Shown one piece after another: positions 8,051 to 18,501 of a stretch of DNA of 64,000 nucleotides. The stretch is from Halovibrio salipaludis (GTDB lineage: Bacteria; Pseudomonadota; Gammaproteobacteria; Pseudomonadales; Oleiphilaceae), in NCBI RefSeq assembly GCF_002286965.1, contig NZ_NSKD01000004.1, forward strand, positions 124,001 through 188,000, given 5' to 3'. How positions within the stretch are numbered: the first letter of the stretch is position 1; the number at the start of each line of letters is the position of its first letter. The notes beneath the pieces were generated by a model. It saw nothing but the letters and a program-made list of their open reading frames with translations, searched no databases and was not told where the DNA came from. The translations under genes were made by a program, and so were the position numbers.

Positions 8051-9535
8051 ATGCCTTTGATGCAATTGTTTCCGCGTGCGGTTTCACTTTTCCTGCTGTT
8101 TTTCGGTGCCCTTCTGCTGACGGTTCAGGCACAGGAGGATGGTGCTTCCAGATCCGGGAGTGCGGCGGACGTTCGGGTCATGACGATCCAGGAGGCGATC
8201 GGGCCGGCTGTGTCGGACTGGTTCCTGCGGTCGCTGGCTGATGCGGAGGCGCAGGGAGCGGATCTTCTTGTGGTGGAACTGGATACGCCCGGTGGGCTGG
8301 ATAAGTCGATGCGGGACATGATTCAGGGGATCCTGTCCTCGGAAGTCCCTGTAGCCACCTACGTCACGCCGCGCGGGGCCCGGGCGGCAAGTGCCGGGAC
8401 CTACCTTCTCTATGCCTCTCATGTGGCCGCCATGGCGCCGGCCACCAATCTGGGCTCGGCGACGCCGGTGCAGATGGGGGGCGGTGGTAGTCAGGATGAG
8501 GGTGGTGGTTCGCCGTTCAGCCTCCAGACAGACGATGGGGCCGCTGAGGGAGATGGTGAGGGCGGTGCTTCCGAAGGGGCGTCGGAAGAGGGGGCTGACT
8601 CCTCGTCCGGGCAGGATGGCGATGCCGGTAACGCCAGTGCCATGGAGAAGAAGGTGATCAATGATGCTGTGGCCTACATCCGGGGCCTGGCGGAGCTTCG
8701 GGGGCGCAACGCGGACTGGGCGGAGCAGGCGGTGCGCGAAGCGGTGAACCTCTCCTCGAGTGCGGCGCTTGAGAAGAATGTGATCGATGTCCGTGCCGAC
8801 AGTCTTGAGGACATGCTGGCCCAGGCGGACGGCATGGAAGTGGATGTGGATGGCGTGATGCAGACGCTGGCCCTGGCCGATCACCGCATCAGCCGTATCC
8901 AGAAGGACTGGCGCACCGAGTTCCTGACGGTGATCACGGATCCGAGTGTGGCGTACATTCTGATGCTGGTGGGTATCTACGGCCTGATCCTGGAGTTCTA
9001 CAACCCGGGCATGGGGGTGCCCGGCGTCGTGGGCGCCATCTGTCTGCTGGTGGGGCTTTACGCATTGCAGATGCTGCCCATCAGCTATGTGGGGCTGGCA
9101 CTGATGCTGCTGGGGATCGGGCTGATGGTGGTTGAGGCGGTCTCGCCGAGCTTCGGGATCCTGGGGGTGGGCGGGGCCGTGGCCTTTGTGATCGGCTCCG
9201 TCATGCTGATGGACACGGACCTGCCGGGCTACCAGATCGCCATGCCTGTGATAGCGGCATTTTCGGTGTCGACCTTCCTGATCATGGTGCTGGTGCTGCG
9301 AATGGCGCTGCAGTCAACGCGCAAAGCGGTGGTCAGCGGCTCCGAGGGTATGGAGGGCACGACGGCCGTGGCGATACGGGACTTTGACGGGCAGGGGCAT
9401 GGCCGGGTGCGTGTGTTGGGCGAGATCTGGCAGGCGCACTCGGCGGATCCGGTCCGTGAAGGGGATGTTGTGGTTATCCAGAACGTGGAAGGACTTAAAC
9501 TGACAGTCAGGTCGGAGGGCCAGTCGAATGATTGA
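8051..9535 (+). CDS. nfeD: NfeD family membrane serine protease
   Basis: A 494-residue long-form NfeD. A signal peptide (to about residue 27) precedes a ClpP-like domain with VVELDTPGG, the active serine S114 in [11 protein letters not shown], and a lysine at 200-201 before [11 protein letters not shown]. Four to five membrane helices follow (about 300-430), then a soluble OB-fold C-terminus. Residues 142-198 form a Gly/Ser/Asp/Glu-rich low-complexity insert between the two catalytic residues. The archaeal homologue cleaves a stomatin C-terminus, and here the SPFH partner overlaps by 8 bases, so a membrane-quality pair is likely. ATG at 8060 is an alternative start. Confidence 0.9.
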   Translation: MPLMQLFPRAVSLFLLFFGALLLTVQAQEDGASRSGSAADVRVMTIQEAIGPAVSDWFLRSLADAEAQGADLLVVELDTPGGLDKSMRDMIQGILSSEVPVATYVTPRGARAASAGTYLLYASHVAAMAPATNLGSATPVQMGGGGSQDEGGGSPFSLQTDDGAAEGDGEGGASEGASEEGADSSSGQDGDAGNASAMEKKVINDAVAYIRGLAELRGRNADWAEQAVREAVNLSSSAALEKNVIDVRADSLEDMLAQADGMEVDVDGVMQTLALADHRISRIQKDWRTEFLTVITDPSVAYILMLVGIYGLILEFYNPGMGVPGVVGAICLLVGLYALQMLPISYVGLALMLLGIGLMVVEAVSPSFGILGVGGAVAFVIGSVMLMDTDLPGYQIAMPVIAAFSVSTFLIMVLVLRMALQSTRKAVVSGSEGMEGTTAVAIRDFDGQGHGRVRVLGEIWQAHSADPVREGDVVVIQNVEGLKLTVRSEGQSND

Positions 9536-10379
9536 ATATTTCACCATAGCCATTGTACTGATCGTCATCAGTCTGCTGGTGAGCATGTTCCGGATCCTGC
9601 GGGAGTATGAGCGCGGCGTGATCTTCCTGCTGGGCCGGTTCCAGAAGGTGAAGGGGCCGGGCCTGATCATCGTGATCCCGTTCATCCAGCAGATGGTGAA
9701 AGTGGATCTGCGGACCATCGTGCTGGATGTGCCTTCCCAGGATGTGATCTCACGGGACAACGTCTCGGTGAAGGTGAACGCTGTGCTCTACTTCCGCGTC
9801 ATGGACCCGCAGAACGCGGTCATCAACGTGGAGAACTTCTACGCGGCCACCAGTCAGCTTGCCCAGACCACACTGCGCTCGGTTCTGGGCAAGCATGAGC
9901 TTGACGACATGCTGGCGTCCCGCGATCAGCTCAACGAGGACATTCAGGAGATTCTGGATGCCCAGACCGATGCGTGGGGCATCAAGGTCTCCAACGTGGA
10001 GATCAAGCACGTGGATCTGGACGAGTCCATGATCCGTGTGATCGCCCGCCAGGCCGAGGCCGAGCGTTCGCGGCGGGCCAAGATCATTCATGCCGAGGGT
10101 GAGCACGAGGCGTCAAAACGCCTGCTGGAGGCGGCGCGGACGCTGTCCAGGCGTTCCGAGGCGTTGCAGCTGCGGTACCTGCAGACGCTTACCGAGATCT
10201 CGAATGACAAGACCAATACCATTGTCTTCCCGGTGGATCTGCTGCGGGACCTGAAGAAGAGCGTGGCCGGCATGGAGACACCGGAGCCGGATGATGGGGG
10301 TGGGGAGCCGGCTCATTCGTCTTCGGAGTTCCCGGATACCAGTGCGGTTCTCGGCGGCGAGGAAGGTGGAAAGGTATGA
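9528..10379 (+). CDS. SPFH/Band 7 (slipin/stomatin-like) protein
   Basis: A 283-residue slipin: one N-terminal membrane anchor (residues 1-20), the SPFH domain starting [14 protein letters not shown] with the signature [19 protein letters not shown], and a coiled-coil Ala/Glu region ([19 protein letters not shown]). It should oligomerise at the inner membrane and act with NfeD, with which it overlaps by 8 bases. The Pro/Asp/Gly/Glu-rich C-terminus is probably disordered and may be the protease substrate by analogy with archaeal stomatin. Confidence 0.92.
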   Translation: MIEYFTIAIVLIVISLLVSMFRILREYERGVIFLLGRFQKVKGPGLIIVIPFIQQMVKVDLRTIVLDVPSQDVISRDNVSVKVNAVLYFRVMDPQNAVINVENFYAATSQLAQTTLRSVLGKHELDDMLASRDQLNEDIQEILDAQTDAWGIKVSNVEIKHVDLDESMIRVIARQAEAERSRRAKIIHAEGEHEASKRLLEAARTLSRRSEALQLRYLQTLTEISNDKTNTIVFPVDLLRDLKKSVAGMETPEPDDGGGEPAHSSSEFPDTSAVLGGEEGGKV

Positions 10380-10990
10380 CGGATGCACCGGAGAAACCCT
10401 TTGCGCCAGCCTGTGAGCGCAATCAGGAACCGATCCGGGAGGTTCTGGCCGAGGTCCTGACCCAGCCCGCGAAGGTGCTGGAACTGGGCAGCGGGACCGG
10501 CCAGCACGCCGTCTATATGGCGCGCCACCTGCCGCACCTGGAATGGCAGCCCACGGACATCGCCGAGAACCTTGACGGCATCCGGCAATGGCGGCGTGAG
10601 GCGAAGCTGCGCAATGTGCGTGACCCACTGGAGGTGGACGCGCTTGATGCGGGGGTCCGTCTGGGGGAGACCTTTGATGCGGTGTTCACGGCCAACACCG
10701 TGCATTTCGTGTCCTGGCGCATCGTCAACGGTCTGCTGGCGATCAGCGCCGCCCACCTGCGCCAGGGCGGTGACCTGCTGATCTACGGGCCCTTCAACGA
10801 GGACGGTGGCTACACCAGTGAGGGCAACGCGGAGCTGGATGCCTGGCTCCAGGAGCGGGATCCGGCCAGCGGCATCAAGGACCGGGCCGTCTTCAATGCG
10901 CTGGCGGCGGATTATGGTTTCGAGGCCGTGGAACGTTTCCGCATGCCGGCCAACAACCAGCTCCTGAGGTTTGTGCGCGGCGGCGCCTAG
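10376..10990 (+). CDS. DUF938 family SAM-dependent methyltransferase-like protein
   Basis: A 204-residue protein opening with [12 protein letters not shown], the hallmark N-terminus of the DUF938 family, followed by the class I methyltransferase motif [14 protein letters not shown]. The substrate is unknown. The start overlaps the SPFH gene by four bases (ATGA), so translation is probably coupled. The end overlaps the convergent ArsM-like gene by four bases. Confidence 0.88.
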   Translation: MTDAPEKPFAPACERNQEPIREVLAEVLTQPAKVLELGSGTGQHAVYMARHLPHLEWQPTDIAENLDGIRQWRREAKLRNVRDPLEVDALDAGVRLGETFDAVFTANTVHFVSWRIVNGLLAISAAHLRQGGDLLIYGPFNEDGGYTSEGNAELDAWLQERDPASGIKDRAVFNALAADYGFEAVERFRMPANNQLLRFVRGGA

Positions 10991-12036
10991 CAGCAGCTGC
11001 CGCTCGCCGCCTCCGTTCCGGACTCGGGGTCACCAAAGGGCAGCGCCGTGCCGCAGCCCTCGAAGATCCCGAAATGGGTGCTGAAATCGCCGATGAACCG
11101 GAAGTGCTCGGCAAAGCGGGTATCCGCCAGCATCATCCAGGTATTGCCGCAGACCGGGAAGACGCGGCCGCGCTCAATGTGGTGGTGTTTGTCCAGCCGG
11201 CATACCGCTTCCTCACCGGGAATCGTCCCCTGATAGATTACCGCCTGGCCGTAATCCTCGCAGTGGGGCTCCAGCTCCGGCAGCTTGAACAGGCGATAGG
11301 TGGCGGAGAAGAAGCGCGCCGGGGCGAGGCGTGCTTCAATGGCTTCGTTCTCGATGGTCAGCGGCCGGTCTTCCACCAGGCGCGGGTCGGTAAAGCCGGT
11401 CTTGCGGGCCAGGTTCTCGAAATCATTCCAGTAGAGGGCGCCGGAAAGGCACTCGCCGTAAAGGACCGGGTCCTCTTTCAGGTGTGCCGGTATGCGACGG
11501 TCGGCGTACACATCCGAGAAGTAGAATTCACCGCCGGGCTTGAGCACCCGCTGGACTTCCGACAGCACTTTCTCCTTGTCCGGGCTCAGGTTGATCACGC
11601 AGTTGGAGATGACGATGTCGAAGTAGTCGTCCTCGAGATCCAGCTCGTCCAGCTGCTCAATGTAACCCTCGAGGAAGCGCACGTTGGAGCGGGCGTGGCC
11701 GAAGGCCTCCCGGTGGTATTCCTGGTGGCGGCGGGCGATGGCCAGCTGTTCCGGGGTCATGTCCACACCCACGACCTCACCCTGTGCACCGACCAGCTTC
11801 GACAGCACGTAACAGTCCCGGCCACTGCCGCTGCCCAGATCCAGAATGCGCGCGCCTTCCAGAAGCTGGGGAGCGACCAGGCCACAGCCGTAGTAGTGGG
11901 ACAGAACCTCGTCGTGCAGGCTGGCGAGGATGGGCTTGAGCCATCCCGGTGGCGCCTGGTCGCAGCAGGCGTTGGTCTGCAGATCCTGTGTGCCCTGGAG
12001 CTGGCGGCCGTAGTAATCCTGAACGTCTTCTCTCAT
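10987..12036 (-). CDS. arsM: ArsM-like arsenite S-adenosylmethionine methyltransferase
   Basis: A class I methyltransferase (ILDLGSGSGRDCYVLSKL) with the ArsM features: Cys pair C24-C25, C51, C146 in ISNCVINL and C196 in YGECLSGAL. Their spacing matches the four conserved cysteines that bind As(III) in characterised algal ArsM. The C-terminal domain has a RFAEHFRFIG segment like animal AS3MT and ends in a Gly-Ser-Cys-Cys tail. It would methylate arsenite to less reactive or volatile forms in the cytoplasm. No arsR or other ars gene is nearby. ATG at 12036 is chosen because homologues begin MREDVQDYYG; an upstream ATG at 12084 would overlap the divergent gene. Confidence 0.78.
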   Translation of the reverse strand: MREDVQDYYGRQLQGTQDLQTNACCDQAPPGWLKPILASLHDEVLSHYYGCGLVAPQLLEGARILDLGSGSGRDCYVLSKLVGAQGEVVGVDMTPEQLAIARRHQEYHREAFGHARSNVRFLEGYIEQLDELDLEDDYFDIVISNCVINLSPDKEKVLSEVQRVLKPGGEFYFSDVYADRRIPAHLKEDPVLYGECLSGALYWNDFENLARKTGFTDPRLVEDRPLTIENEAIEARLAPARFFSATYRLFKLPELEPHCEDYGQAVIYQGTIPGEEAVCRLDKHHHIERGRVFPVCGNTWMMLADTRFAEHFRFIGDFSTHFGIFEGCGTALPFGDPESGTEAASGSCC

Positions 12037-12095
12037 AATTCGCGTCGCTGTTCCGTTCTGTGACTGATCATCCGGGAGACCCATTTAAGGCGCCC

Positions 12096-12749
12096 ATGTT
12101 ACACAAGGCCGCACCCTGTTGCCCGGTGTGTGAAAGCGGTACGACCGCGGCGTTCATGACGATTGGCGAGCGCGACTACTGGCGCTGCCATCAGTGCGAG
12201 GCCACCTTTCTCGAGCCTTCCCAGCGGCCCGGCCCGGCGACGGAGAAGGCCGAGTATGACCAGCATGACAACGACGAAAGGGACCAGGGCTACCGGCGTT
12301 TCCTGGCGCGGCTGTCGGACGAACTGATGCCGCGCCTGACGTGGGGAGACCGGGTGCTGGATTTCGGCTGTGGCCCCGGACCGGCGCTGGTGGCCATGCT
12401 GCGCGAGGCGGGATTCGCAGCCGACGGCTATGATCCCTTCTATGCCCCGGACGAGGCGCTGCTTGGGCATTCGTACCAGGCGATCACCTGCACCGAGGTG
12501 GTTGAGCATCTGCATGACCCGGCAGCCACCTTCCGGCTGCTGGACCGGCTGCTGATGCCAGGGGGCTGGCTGGGCGTAATGACCTGTTTCCAGACGGACG
12601 ACGACCGGTTTGCCGGCTGGCACTACCGGCGGGATCCAACCCATGTGGTGTTCTACCGGGAAACCACGCTGCACCGGGTGGCGGCGCGGTTCGGCTGGCA
12701 CTGTGAGGTGCCACGCAAGGACGTGGCACTGATGCGGAAACCGGTCTAG
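12096..12749 (+). CDS. Class I SAM-dependent methyltransferase with N-terminal zinc-ribbon-like cysteines
   Basis: Residues 9-12 (CPVC) and a later CHQCEA form a CxxC...CxxC pair, probably a small zinc ribbon, before the methyltransferase core [16 protein letters not shown]. The later [12 protein letters not shown] and RDPTHVVFY motifs are typical of the UbiG/Methyltransf_23-like group. The substrate is unknown. ATG at 12096 gives 217 residues and avoids overlap with the divergent arsM-like gene; a GTG at 12060 is an alternative. The end overlaps fdxA by four bases. Confidence 0.82.
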   Translation: MLHKAAPCCPVCESGTTAAFMTIGERDYWRCHQCEATFLEPSQRPGPATEKAEYDQHDNDERDQGYRRFLARLSDELMPRLTWGDRVLDFGCGPGPALVAMLREAGFAADGYDPFYAPDEALLGHSYQAITCTEVVEHLHDPAATFRLLDRLLMPGGWLGVMTCFQTDDDRFAGWHYRRDPTHVVFYRETTLHRVAARFGWHCEVPRKDVALMRKPV

Positions 12750-13078
12750 GCGCCGTCGCGCTCCAGGTACTGTTTCTTGCCCTTGACGCCATCCCACTGC
12801 TCGGCGTCTTCCGGCGGATCCTTCTTCTCTGTGATGTTCGGCCATTTGGCGGCCATATCCGCGTTGATCTCCAGGAACTCCTCCTGGTCATCCGGCAGTT
12901 CGTCCTCGGAGTAGATGGCCTCGGCCGGGCACTCCGGTTCACAGAGAGCACAGTCAATGCACTCGTCCGGGTCGATGGCGAGGAAGTTCGGCCCCTCGTA
13001 GAAACAGTCCACGGGGCAGACTTCCACGCAGTCGGTGTACTTGCACTTGATGCAGTTTTCAGTAACGACAAACGTCAT
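12746..13078 (-). CDS. fdxA: Seven-iron ferredoxin FdxA
   Basis: A 110-residue ferredoxin with [18 protein letters not shown] and [14 protein letters not shown], the cysteine arrangement for one [3Fe-4S] and one [4Fe-4S] cluster. Length and the C-terminal helical extension match Azotobacter ferredoxin I relatives. It carries low-potential electrons in the cytoplasm. It lies just downstream of mutS on the same strand (68 bases), the arrangement seen in pseudomonads and relatives. Confidence 0.95.
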   Translation of the reverse strand: MTFVVTENCIKCKYTDCVEVCPVDCFYEGPNFLAIDPDECIDCALCEPECPAEAIYSEDELPDDQEEFLEINADMAAKWPNITEKKDPPEDAEQWDGVKGKKQYLERDGA

Positions 13079-13146
13079 GGTTACATCCTGGCGATGGTTC
13101 AGGCGGCTATTCTAGGGTCGGGCGACGGGGTCTGCAATGACCCGGC

Positions 13147-15741
13147 TCAATCGCCGCCAAGGCGTTCCCGCAGACGGGCCCGCAGCTCATACAGGGTGTT
13201 GAGCGCCTCACGCGGGGTCATGCCGTCCGGGTCGATCCCTAGGATATCACGTTCCTCCGGCGAGGGTTCCAGGCTGGCGAACATATCCGCCTGCATGGCC
13301 GAGGCCGGAGCCGGTTCGGCGCGTGTTGCGCCGGCGCTGCCCTCGAGTTCGTCCAGTTTGCGCCGGGCATTGTCGATGACGTCCACCGGTACCCCTGCAA
13401 GCCGCGCCACCTGCAGCCCGTAGCTGCGGCTTGCGGCGCCCTCATGGACACTGTGCAGGAAGACGATGCTGTCCTCGTGCTCCGTGGCGGTAAGGTGGAC
13501 GTTACGGGCGCTGCCGGCCTGCTCCGGCAGGCTGGTGAGCTCAAAGTAGTGGGTGGCGAACAGGGTGTAGCTGCCGACATCCCGGGCCAGGCGCTCGGCC
13601 GCCGCCCAGGCCAGCGACAGGCCATCAAAAGTGCTGGTGCCGCGCCCCACTTCGTCCATCAGCACCAGGCTCTCGGGCGTGGCGTTGTGCAGGATGTTGG
13701 CGGTCTCGGTCATTTCCACCATGAAGGTGGAGCGGCCGCTGGCGATGTCGTCCGAGGCGCCCATGCGGGTGAAGATGCGGTCCACCGGGCCCAGGGTGGC
13801 GCTTTCGGCCGGTACGTGGCTGCCGCAGTAGGCGAGCAGGGTGATCAGGGCGGTCTGTCGCATATAGGTGGATTTACCGCCCATGTTGGGCCCGGTGATC
13901 ACCAGCATGCGGTTGCGATCGTCCAGGTGCAGGTCGTTGGGCACGAAGGGGGCATCCTGGAGGTATTCCACCACCGGGTGACGGCCCTGACTGATGGCGA
14001 TGCCGGGTTCGTCACTGAATGCCGGGGCATTGAAACGCAGGCTCTGGGCCCTTTCGGCGAAATTGGTCAGCACATCCAGCTCGCAGAGGGCACCCGCGGT
14101 TTCCTGGAGCTCCGAAAGATGTTCCCCCAGATGTTTCACAAGCTCGTCATAGAGATACTTCTCCCGCGCCAGGGCGCGGCTTTTCGCACTCAGGGCGCGG
14201 TCCTCGAACTCCTTGAGCTCGGGGGTGATGAACCGTTCGGCGTTCTTCAGTGTCTGCCGGCGGATGTATTCCGTGGGCGCATTGTGGGACTGGGTCCGGC
14301 TGATCTCGATGTAGTAGCCGTGAACCCGGTTGTAGCCCACCTTGAGGGTATTGATTCCGGTGCGCTCCCGTTCGCGCTCTTCCACCTGCATCAGGTAGTC
14401 GCCGGCGTTCTCGCTGAGGTTGGTGAGTTCGTCCAGTTCCCCGTCGTAGCCGGCACGCAGCACGCCACCGTCGCGTACAACCACGGGAGGGTTGTCCACA
14501 ATCGCCCGTTCCAGCGTTTCCGCCAACACCGGGTAGGTTGCTATGCGTTCGGCGATTGACTGCAGGTGGGGCAGCTCCAGGCGCGCCATGTCCTGCTGGA
14601 GTTCGGGCAGGGTGATCAGGGCGTCGCGCAGCCGCGCCAGGTCCCGCGGCCGGGCGGAACCCAGACCCACCCGGGATAGAATCCGCTCAATATCACCGAT
14701 ACCGCGCAGGCGTTCATGAATGGCCTCATGCTGATGATCGGCCAGCAGGGCGCTGACGCTGTCGCGGCGCTGGCGCACGGTTTCGGCATCGCGCAGGGGA
14801 CGATTGAGCCAGCGCCGCAGCAGCCGCCCGCCCATGGCGGTGGCTGTGCGGTCCATGACCGAGGCCAGGGTGTTCTGCTGGCCGCCGGCGAGGTTGGTGT
14901 CGATTTCCAGGTTGCGGCGGCTGGCCGCGTCCATGGAGACGCTCTCCTCACGCCGCTCGCGGCTGAGCCGGCGGATATGGGGGAGGTTGTTGCGCTGGGT
15001 GTCGCGGGCGTACTGCAGCAGGCAGCCGGCGGCCTGTATGGCCAGGGTCAGATCCTCGCAGCCAAAACCACGCAGGTCACGTACCTGCAGCTGGCGCGTC
15101 AGCAGCCGGTGGGCGGACTCCATCTCGAACAGCCAGGGCCCCTGGCGGCGGATACCGCTGAAGCCTTCCAGCAGTTCCGGGCTGGGGAAGTCCTCGCTGA
15201 TCAGGATCTCGGCGGGCTGCAGGCGTTCCAGCTCAGCGCTCAGGGCCTCGTCCGAATCCAGCTCCTCAACCACGAACTGACCGGAGGAGATCTCCAGGGT
15301 GGCGATGCCGAAGGCCCCCTTGTGGGAATGTATCGCCATGAGCAGGTTGTCCCGGCGTTCCTCCAGCAGCGCCTCGTCGCTCAGGGTGCCCGGGGTGACG
15401 ATGCGCACCACCTCGCGGTCCACCGGCCCCTTGCTGGTTTCCGGGTCGCCGGTCTGTTCGCAGATGGCGATGGCATGACCGCCACGGACCAGGCGCGCGA
15501 TGTAGTTTTCCGCCGAATGGTAGGGCACACCGGCCATGGGCACCGGCTGACCGGCGGACTGACCGCGCGCGGTCAGGGTGATGTCCAGCATCTCGGCGGC
15601 GCGGCGTGCGTCCTCGTAGAACAGTTCGTAGAAGTCGCCCATGCGGTAGAAAAGCAGCTCATTCGGGTGCTGGGCCTTGAGCTGCAGGTACTGGCGCATC
15701 ATCGGCGTATGGCTGTTGAGATCGGGTTCCGCTGCGGACAT
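13147..15741 (-). CDS. mutS: DNA mismatch repair protein MutS
   Basis: Full-length 864-residue MutS. The N-terminal mismatch-binding domain holds the [11 protein letters not shown] motif (Phe-x-Glu type) around residue 35. The ATPase has Walker [10 protein letters not shown] near residue 625, then [13 protein letters not shown] and THYFELT. It recognises mismatches and recruits MutL. A C-terminal segment after about residue 800 keeps the tetramerisation region ending [10 protein letters not shown]. The gene is divergent from pncC. Confidence 0.98.
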   Translation of the reverse strand: MSAAEPDLNSHTPMMRQYLQLKAQHPNELLFYRMGDFYELFYEDARRAAEMLDITLTARGQSAGQPVPMAGVPYHSAENYIARLVRGGHAIAICEQTGDPETSKGPVDREVVRIVTPGTLSDEALLEERRDNLLMAIHSHKGAFGIATLEISSGQFVVEELDSDEALSAELERLQPAEILISEDFPSPELLEGFSGIRRQGPWLFEMESAHRLLTRQLQVRDLRGFGCEDLTLAIQAAGCLLQYARDTQRNNLPHIRRLSRERREESVSMDAASRRNLEIDTNLAGGQQNTLASVMDRTATAMGGRLLRRWLNRPLRDAETVRQRRDSVSALLADHQHEAIHERLRGIGDIERILSRVGLGSARPRDLARLRDALITLPELQQDMARLELPHLQSIAERIATYPVLAETLERAIVDNPPVVVRDGGVLRAGYDGELDELTNLSENAGDYLMQVEERERERTGINTLKVGYNRVHGYYIEISRTQSHNAPTEYIRRQTLKNAERFITPELKEFEDRALSAKSRALAREKYLYDELVKHLGEHLSELQETAGALCELDVLTNFAERAQSLRFNAPAFSDEPGIAISQGRHPVVEYLQDAPFVPNDLHLDDRNRMLVITGPNMGGKSTYMRQTALITLLAYCGSHVPAESATLGPVDRIFTRMGASDDIASGRSTFMVEMTETANILHNATPESLVLMDEVGRGTSTFDGLSLAWAAAERLARDVGSYTLFATHYFELTSLPEQAGSARNVHLTATEHEDSIVFLHSVHEGAASRSYGLQVARLAGVPVDVIDNARRKLDELEGSAGATRAEPAPASAMQADMFASLEPSPEERDILGIDPDGMTPREALNTLYELRARLRERLGGD

Positions 15742-15817
15742 GCTGTTATTGAGCCTGCTGATCTGGTGGAATGCACGATTCTAGTCCCATGAACCCGCGA
15801 ACGAAACGGAGAGCCGT

Positions 15818-16318
15818 ATGGGAGAGCCATCGGACGCCACCCTGGCGCGCAAGGCCGCCTCACTGGGCGAATGCCTGCGTGGCCAGGGGCGCGTGATCGC
15901 AACCGCCGAATCCTGCACCGGCGGCTGGGTCGCCAAATGCCTGACGGATACATCGGGCAGTTCCGATTACTTTGAGACCGGGCTGGTCACCTACAGCAAC
16001 GAGGCCAAGGAAAAGCTTCTGGGCGTGCCCGCGGGCATTCTTGCCGGGCATGGCGCTGTGTCCTCCGCCGTGGTCTCGGCCATGGTTTCCGGCACACTCG
16101 AGAAAACCGGGGCGGATGTGGCTTTGGCCGTCAGCGGTATTGCCGGGCCGGGCGGTGGCAGCGCGGAAAAACCCGTGGGGACCGTCTGGTTCGGCTGGGG
16201 GGTGGCGGGCAGCACCCCTGTTACCACCTGCAAACAGTTTGAAGGGGACCGTGATCAGGTCCGGCGCGAGGCGGTTGAGTTCGCCCTGAAGCGCCTCAAG
16301 CGCTGGCTGCAGGGATAA
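15818..16318 (+). CDS. pncC: Nicotinamide-nucleotide amidohydrolase (CinA C-terminal domain)
   Basis: A stand-alone CinA-C domain of 166 residues. It contains TAESCTGGWVAKCLTD, VSGIAGPGGGSAEKPVGTV and a C-terminal RREAVEFALKRL. PncC converts nicotinamide mononucleotide to nicotinate mononucleotide plus ammonia in pyridine nucleotide recycling. The order pncC-recA is conserved in gammaproteobacteria. The start is the ATG at 15818 after GGAGAGCCGT. Confidence 0.95.
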   Translation: MGEPSDATLARKAASLGECLRGQGRVIATAESCTGGWVAKCLTDTSGSSDYFETGLVTYSNEAKEKLLGVPAGILAGHGAVSSAVVSAMVSGTLEKTGADVALAVSGIAGPGGGSAEKPVGTVWFGWGVAGSTPVTTCKQFEGDRDQVRREAVEFALKRLKRWLQG

Positions 16319-16321
16319 CCG

Positions 16322-16369
16322 TTGAATCACTGATCAGGTCTGTGCATAATACTGTCCATACATACAGTT
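16322..16369 (+). promoter_or_regulatory. recA promoter with LexA (SOS) box
   Basis: A sigma-70 promoter reads TTGAAT at 16322-16327, 17 bases, then CATAAT at 16345-16350. At 16350-16369 lies a CTGT-N8-ACAG palindrome (CTGTCCATACATACAG), matching the LexA consensus and covering the start of transcription. This is the expected arrangement for SOS-induced recA, whose ATG is at 16430. Confidence 0.9.
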
Positions 16370-16429
16370 CAGGGCTCCTGGACAACGTCGTGACTACGGC
16401 AGGCACCAACCGACCAGAAGGCAGAAACA

Positions 16430-17500
16430 ATGGATGACAACCGCAAAAAGGCACTGAATTCCGCGCTTTCCCAGATTGAACGCCAGTTCGGCAAGGGTGC
16501 GGTCATGAAGATGGGCGACCAGCCGCGGGAGGCCATGCCGGCGGTGTCCACCGGCTCCCTGGGGCTGGACGTCGCCCTGGGGATCGGTGGCCTGCCCCTG
16601 GGGCGGGTGGTCGAGATTTTCGGGCCGGAGTCCTCCGGTAAGACGACCCTGACGCTCCAGGTGATTGCGGAAGCCCAGCGCGAGGGCAAGACCTGCGCCT
16701 TTGTGGATGCCGAGCATGCCCTGGACCCGATCTATGCTGAAAAACTGGGCGTGGATATCAATGAGTTGCTGGTCTCCCAGCCGGATACAGGTGAGCAGGC
16801 GCTTGAGATCTGCGACATGCTGGTGCGCTCCGGCGCAGTCGATGCGGTTGTGGTGGACTCTGTGGCGGCTCTGACACCCAAGGCCGAAATTGAGGGCGAG
16901 ATGGGCGACTCCCACGTCGGTCTGCAGGCGCGGCTGATGTCCCAGGCACTGCGTAAGCTCACCGCCAGCGTGAAGACATCAGGCACCATGCTGGTGTTCA
17001 TCAACCAGATCCGGATGAAAATCGGCGTGATGTTCGGCTCGCCCGAGACCACAACGGGCGGTAACGCCCTCAAGTTCTACTCCTCGGTCCGCCTGGACAT
17101 CCGGCGCACGGGATCGGTCAAGGAAGGCGAGGAAGTGGTCGGTAATGAGACCCGGGTGAAGGTCGTCAAGAACAAGGTGGCGCCTCCCTTCCGACAGGCC
17201 GAGTTCCAGATCATGTACGGCACCGGAATCAATCGCATGGCCGAAATCATTGATATGGGGGTCAAGGAAGGCCTGGTTGAGAAGTCCGGTGCCTGGTACA
17301 GCTACAAGGGCGACAAGATCGGCCAGGGTAAGGCGAATGCCAGCAAGTTCCTGGGTGATAACCCTGGGATCGCCAACGAGATCGAAACCCAGATCCGTGA
17401 GCGTCTGATGCCCAAACCGAGCGAGGCCGCTGGCAAGAAAGAAGAGGCATCCGGAGACGACGATGCGCTGGCCGAGGACACCAGTGAGGATCTGCTCTGA
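16430..17500 (+). CDS. recA: Recombinase RecA
   Basis: A 356-residue RecA. Walker A is GPESSGKT at 65-72, and the loop-L2-containing region begins [14 protein letters not shown]. The C-terminal tail is acidic (EDTSEDLL), as usual for RecA, where it modulates filament formation. The protein forms nucleoprotein filaments for strand exchange and triggers LexA cleavage. A LexA box lies in its promoter. No recX gene follows. Confidence 0.99.
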   Translation: MDDNRKKALNSALSQIERQFGKGAVMKMGDQPREAMPAVSTGSLGLDVALGIGGLPLGRVVEIFGPESSGKTTLTLQVIAEAQREGKTCAFVDAEHALDPIYAEKLGVDINELLVSQPDTGEQALEICDMLVRSGAVDAVVVDSVAALTPKAEIEGEMGDSHVGLQARLMSQALRKLTASVKTSGTMLVFINQIRMKIGVMFGSPETTTGGNALKFYSSVRLDIRRTGSVKEGEEVVGNETRVKVVKNKVAPPFRQAEFQIMYGTGINRMAEIIDMGVKEGLVEKSGAWYSYKGDKIGQGKANASKFLGDNPGIANEIETQIRERLMPKPSEAAGKKEEASGDDDALAEDTSEDLL

Positions 17501-17503
17501 GGC

Positions 17504-17764
17504 ATGGTGATCCCATCGGATCAGCTTTCAGGCGAGGCTCTCGAGGCATTGATCGAGGAGTACTGCCTCCGGGAAGCCGGGGGTGCGGATGTCGAGGATC
17601 CTCTGTCGGACTGCCGCGAGCAGGTGGCGCGGGCTGTTGCCCGTGGCCAGCTGGTCGTTCTGTATACCCCCTATAATCCCAACCAGGTAGCCACGCTGGT
17701 GCCGGCCGATCAACTGGACGACAATGAGGTTCCGGGCGAACAGCAGGGGGAATCGGCACCGTGA
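17504..17764 (+). CDS. YheU family (UPF0270) protein
   Basis: An 86-residue protein whose first part (MVIPSDQLSGEALEALIEEY, then LREAGG) follows the YheU pattern of IP-LS-ETL--LIE--VLREG. The rest matches the family through QVARAVARGQLVVLY; the tail after about residue 70 is Gln/Glu-rich. The function of YheU is unknown. It starts three bases after recA and its stop overlaps the next GTG, so it may be part of the recA transcript. Confidence 0.82.
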   Translation: MVIPSDQLSGEALEALIEEYCLREAGGADVEDPLSDCREQVARAVARGQLVVLYTPYNPNQVATLVPADQLDDNEVPGEQQGESAP

Positions 17765-18492
17765 GTAAGTGGTCCACACTCGGGATAGAGCAGACCCATG
17801 ATCCAGAGGCCATTGAGGCCGCTTTCGAGCATCAGCTGAGGTTCGTGGATCCGGATTCCACTCCGGAGCGTTATCAGACACTGGTGCAGGCCTACGAGGC
17901 GGCCATGCGGGAGGCGGGAGCAGCACCGCAGGCCCGGGATTTCGGAGTTGATGTCGGGAATGACGGGGCGGCATCGGGGAATGGCGTTGAATCTGTCCAG
18001 ATGCCGGAGCCCGCGAGTCAGGAGGCCGAAATCCAGGCAGGCCGGGTGATGACGGAGCTGGAAACCGTGTTCTCAAATCCCGGCTGGCGGGACGATCTGC
18101 GCCGCTGGCGGGCCCAGCTTGAAAGCGAGCGGGCCCACAAGCCGGGTGTAACCGAGGTTCTGCGCTTCAGCCTGTTTGACTTCCTCTCCCGTCAGGCAAG
18201 GCCGGGTGAGCCACCCGTGACCGAGGAGGTCCTGGCCTATCTGGATGAGCGCCTTGGCTGGCACCAGCATCGGGCCCAGCTGGAACAGGCCTTCCCGCAG
18301 GAGCGGGTCAGGCTGCTTCTCGGTGGTGGCCCTCACAGCGCCGAGTCCCCCCTGGATATGGAAGGGCCTTTTCCCGAAGCGGGAGAGATGGAGGGTTCCG
18401 GGAACCCCATGCCGAACGGCTTCGGGGTTGCGCTGATTGGCTGGATCATTGTGATGATCGTTCTGACAATGCTGTTCAGCGGAATGCGCTGA
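17761..18492 (+). CDS. J-domain-like protein with C-terminal membrane anchor
   Basis: The first 50 residues (LGIEQTHDPEAIEAAFEHQL, later YQTLVQAYEAA) follow the degenerate J-domain pattern seen in many proteobacterial proteins. The HPD tripeptide needed to stimulate DnaK is absent; VDPDS stands at that place. The middle is acidic and helical, and a single hydrophobic segment near the end (FGVALIGWIIVMIVLTMLF) should anchor it with the bulk in the cytoplasm. GTG at 17761 overlaps the yheU-like stop. Function unknown. Confidence 0.65.
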   Translation: MSKWSTLGIEQTHDPEAIEAAFEHQLRFVDPDSTPERYQTLVQAYEAAMREAGAAPQARDFGVDVGNDGAASGNGVESVQMPEPASQEAEIQAGRVMTELETVFSNPGWRDDLRRWRAQLESERAHKPGVTEVLRFSLFDFLSRQARPGEPPVTEEVLAYLDERLGWHQHRAQLEQAFPQERVRLLLGGGPHSAESPLDMEGPFPEAGEMEGSGNPMPNGFGVALIGWIIVMIVLTMLFSGMR

Positions 18493-18501
18493 ACCGCCAA
18501 T

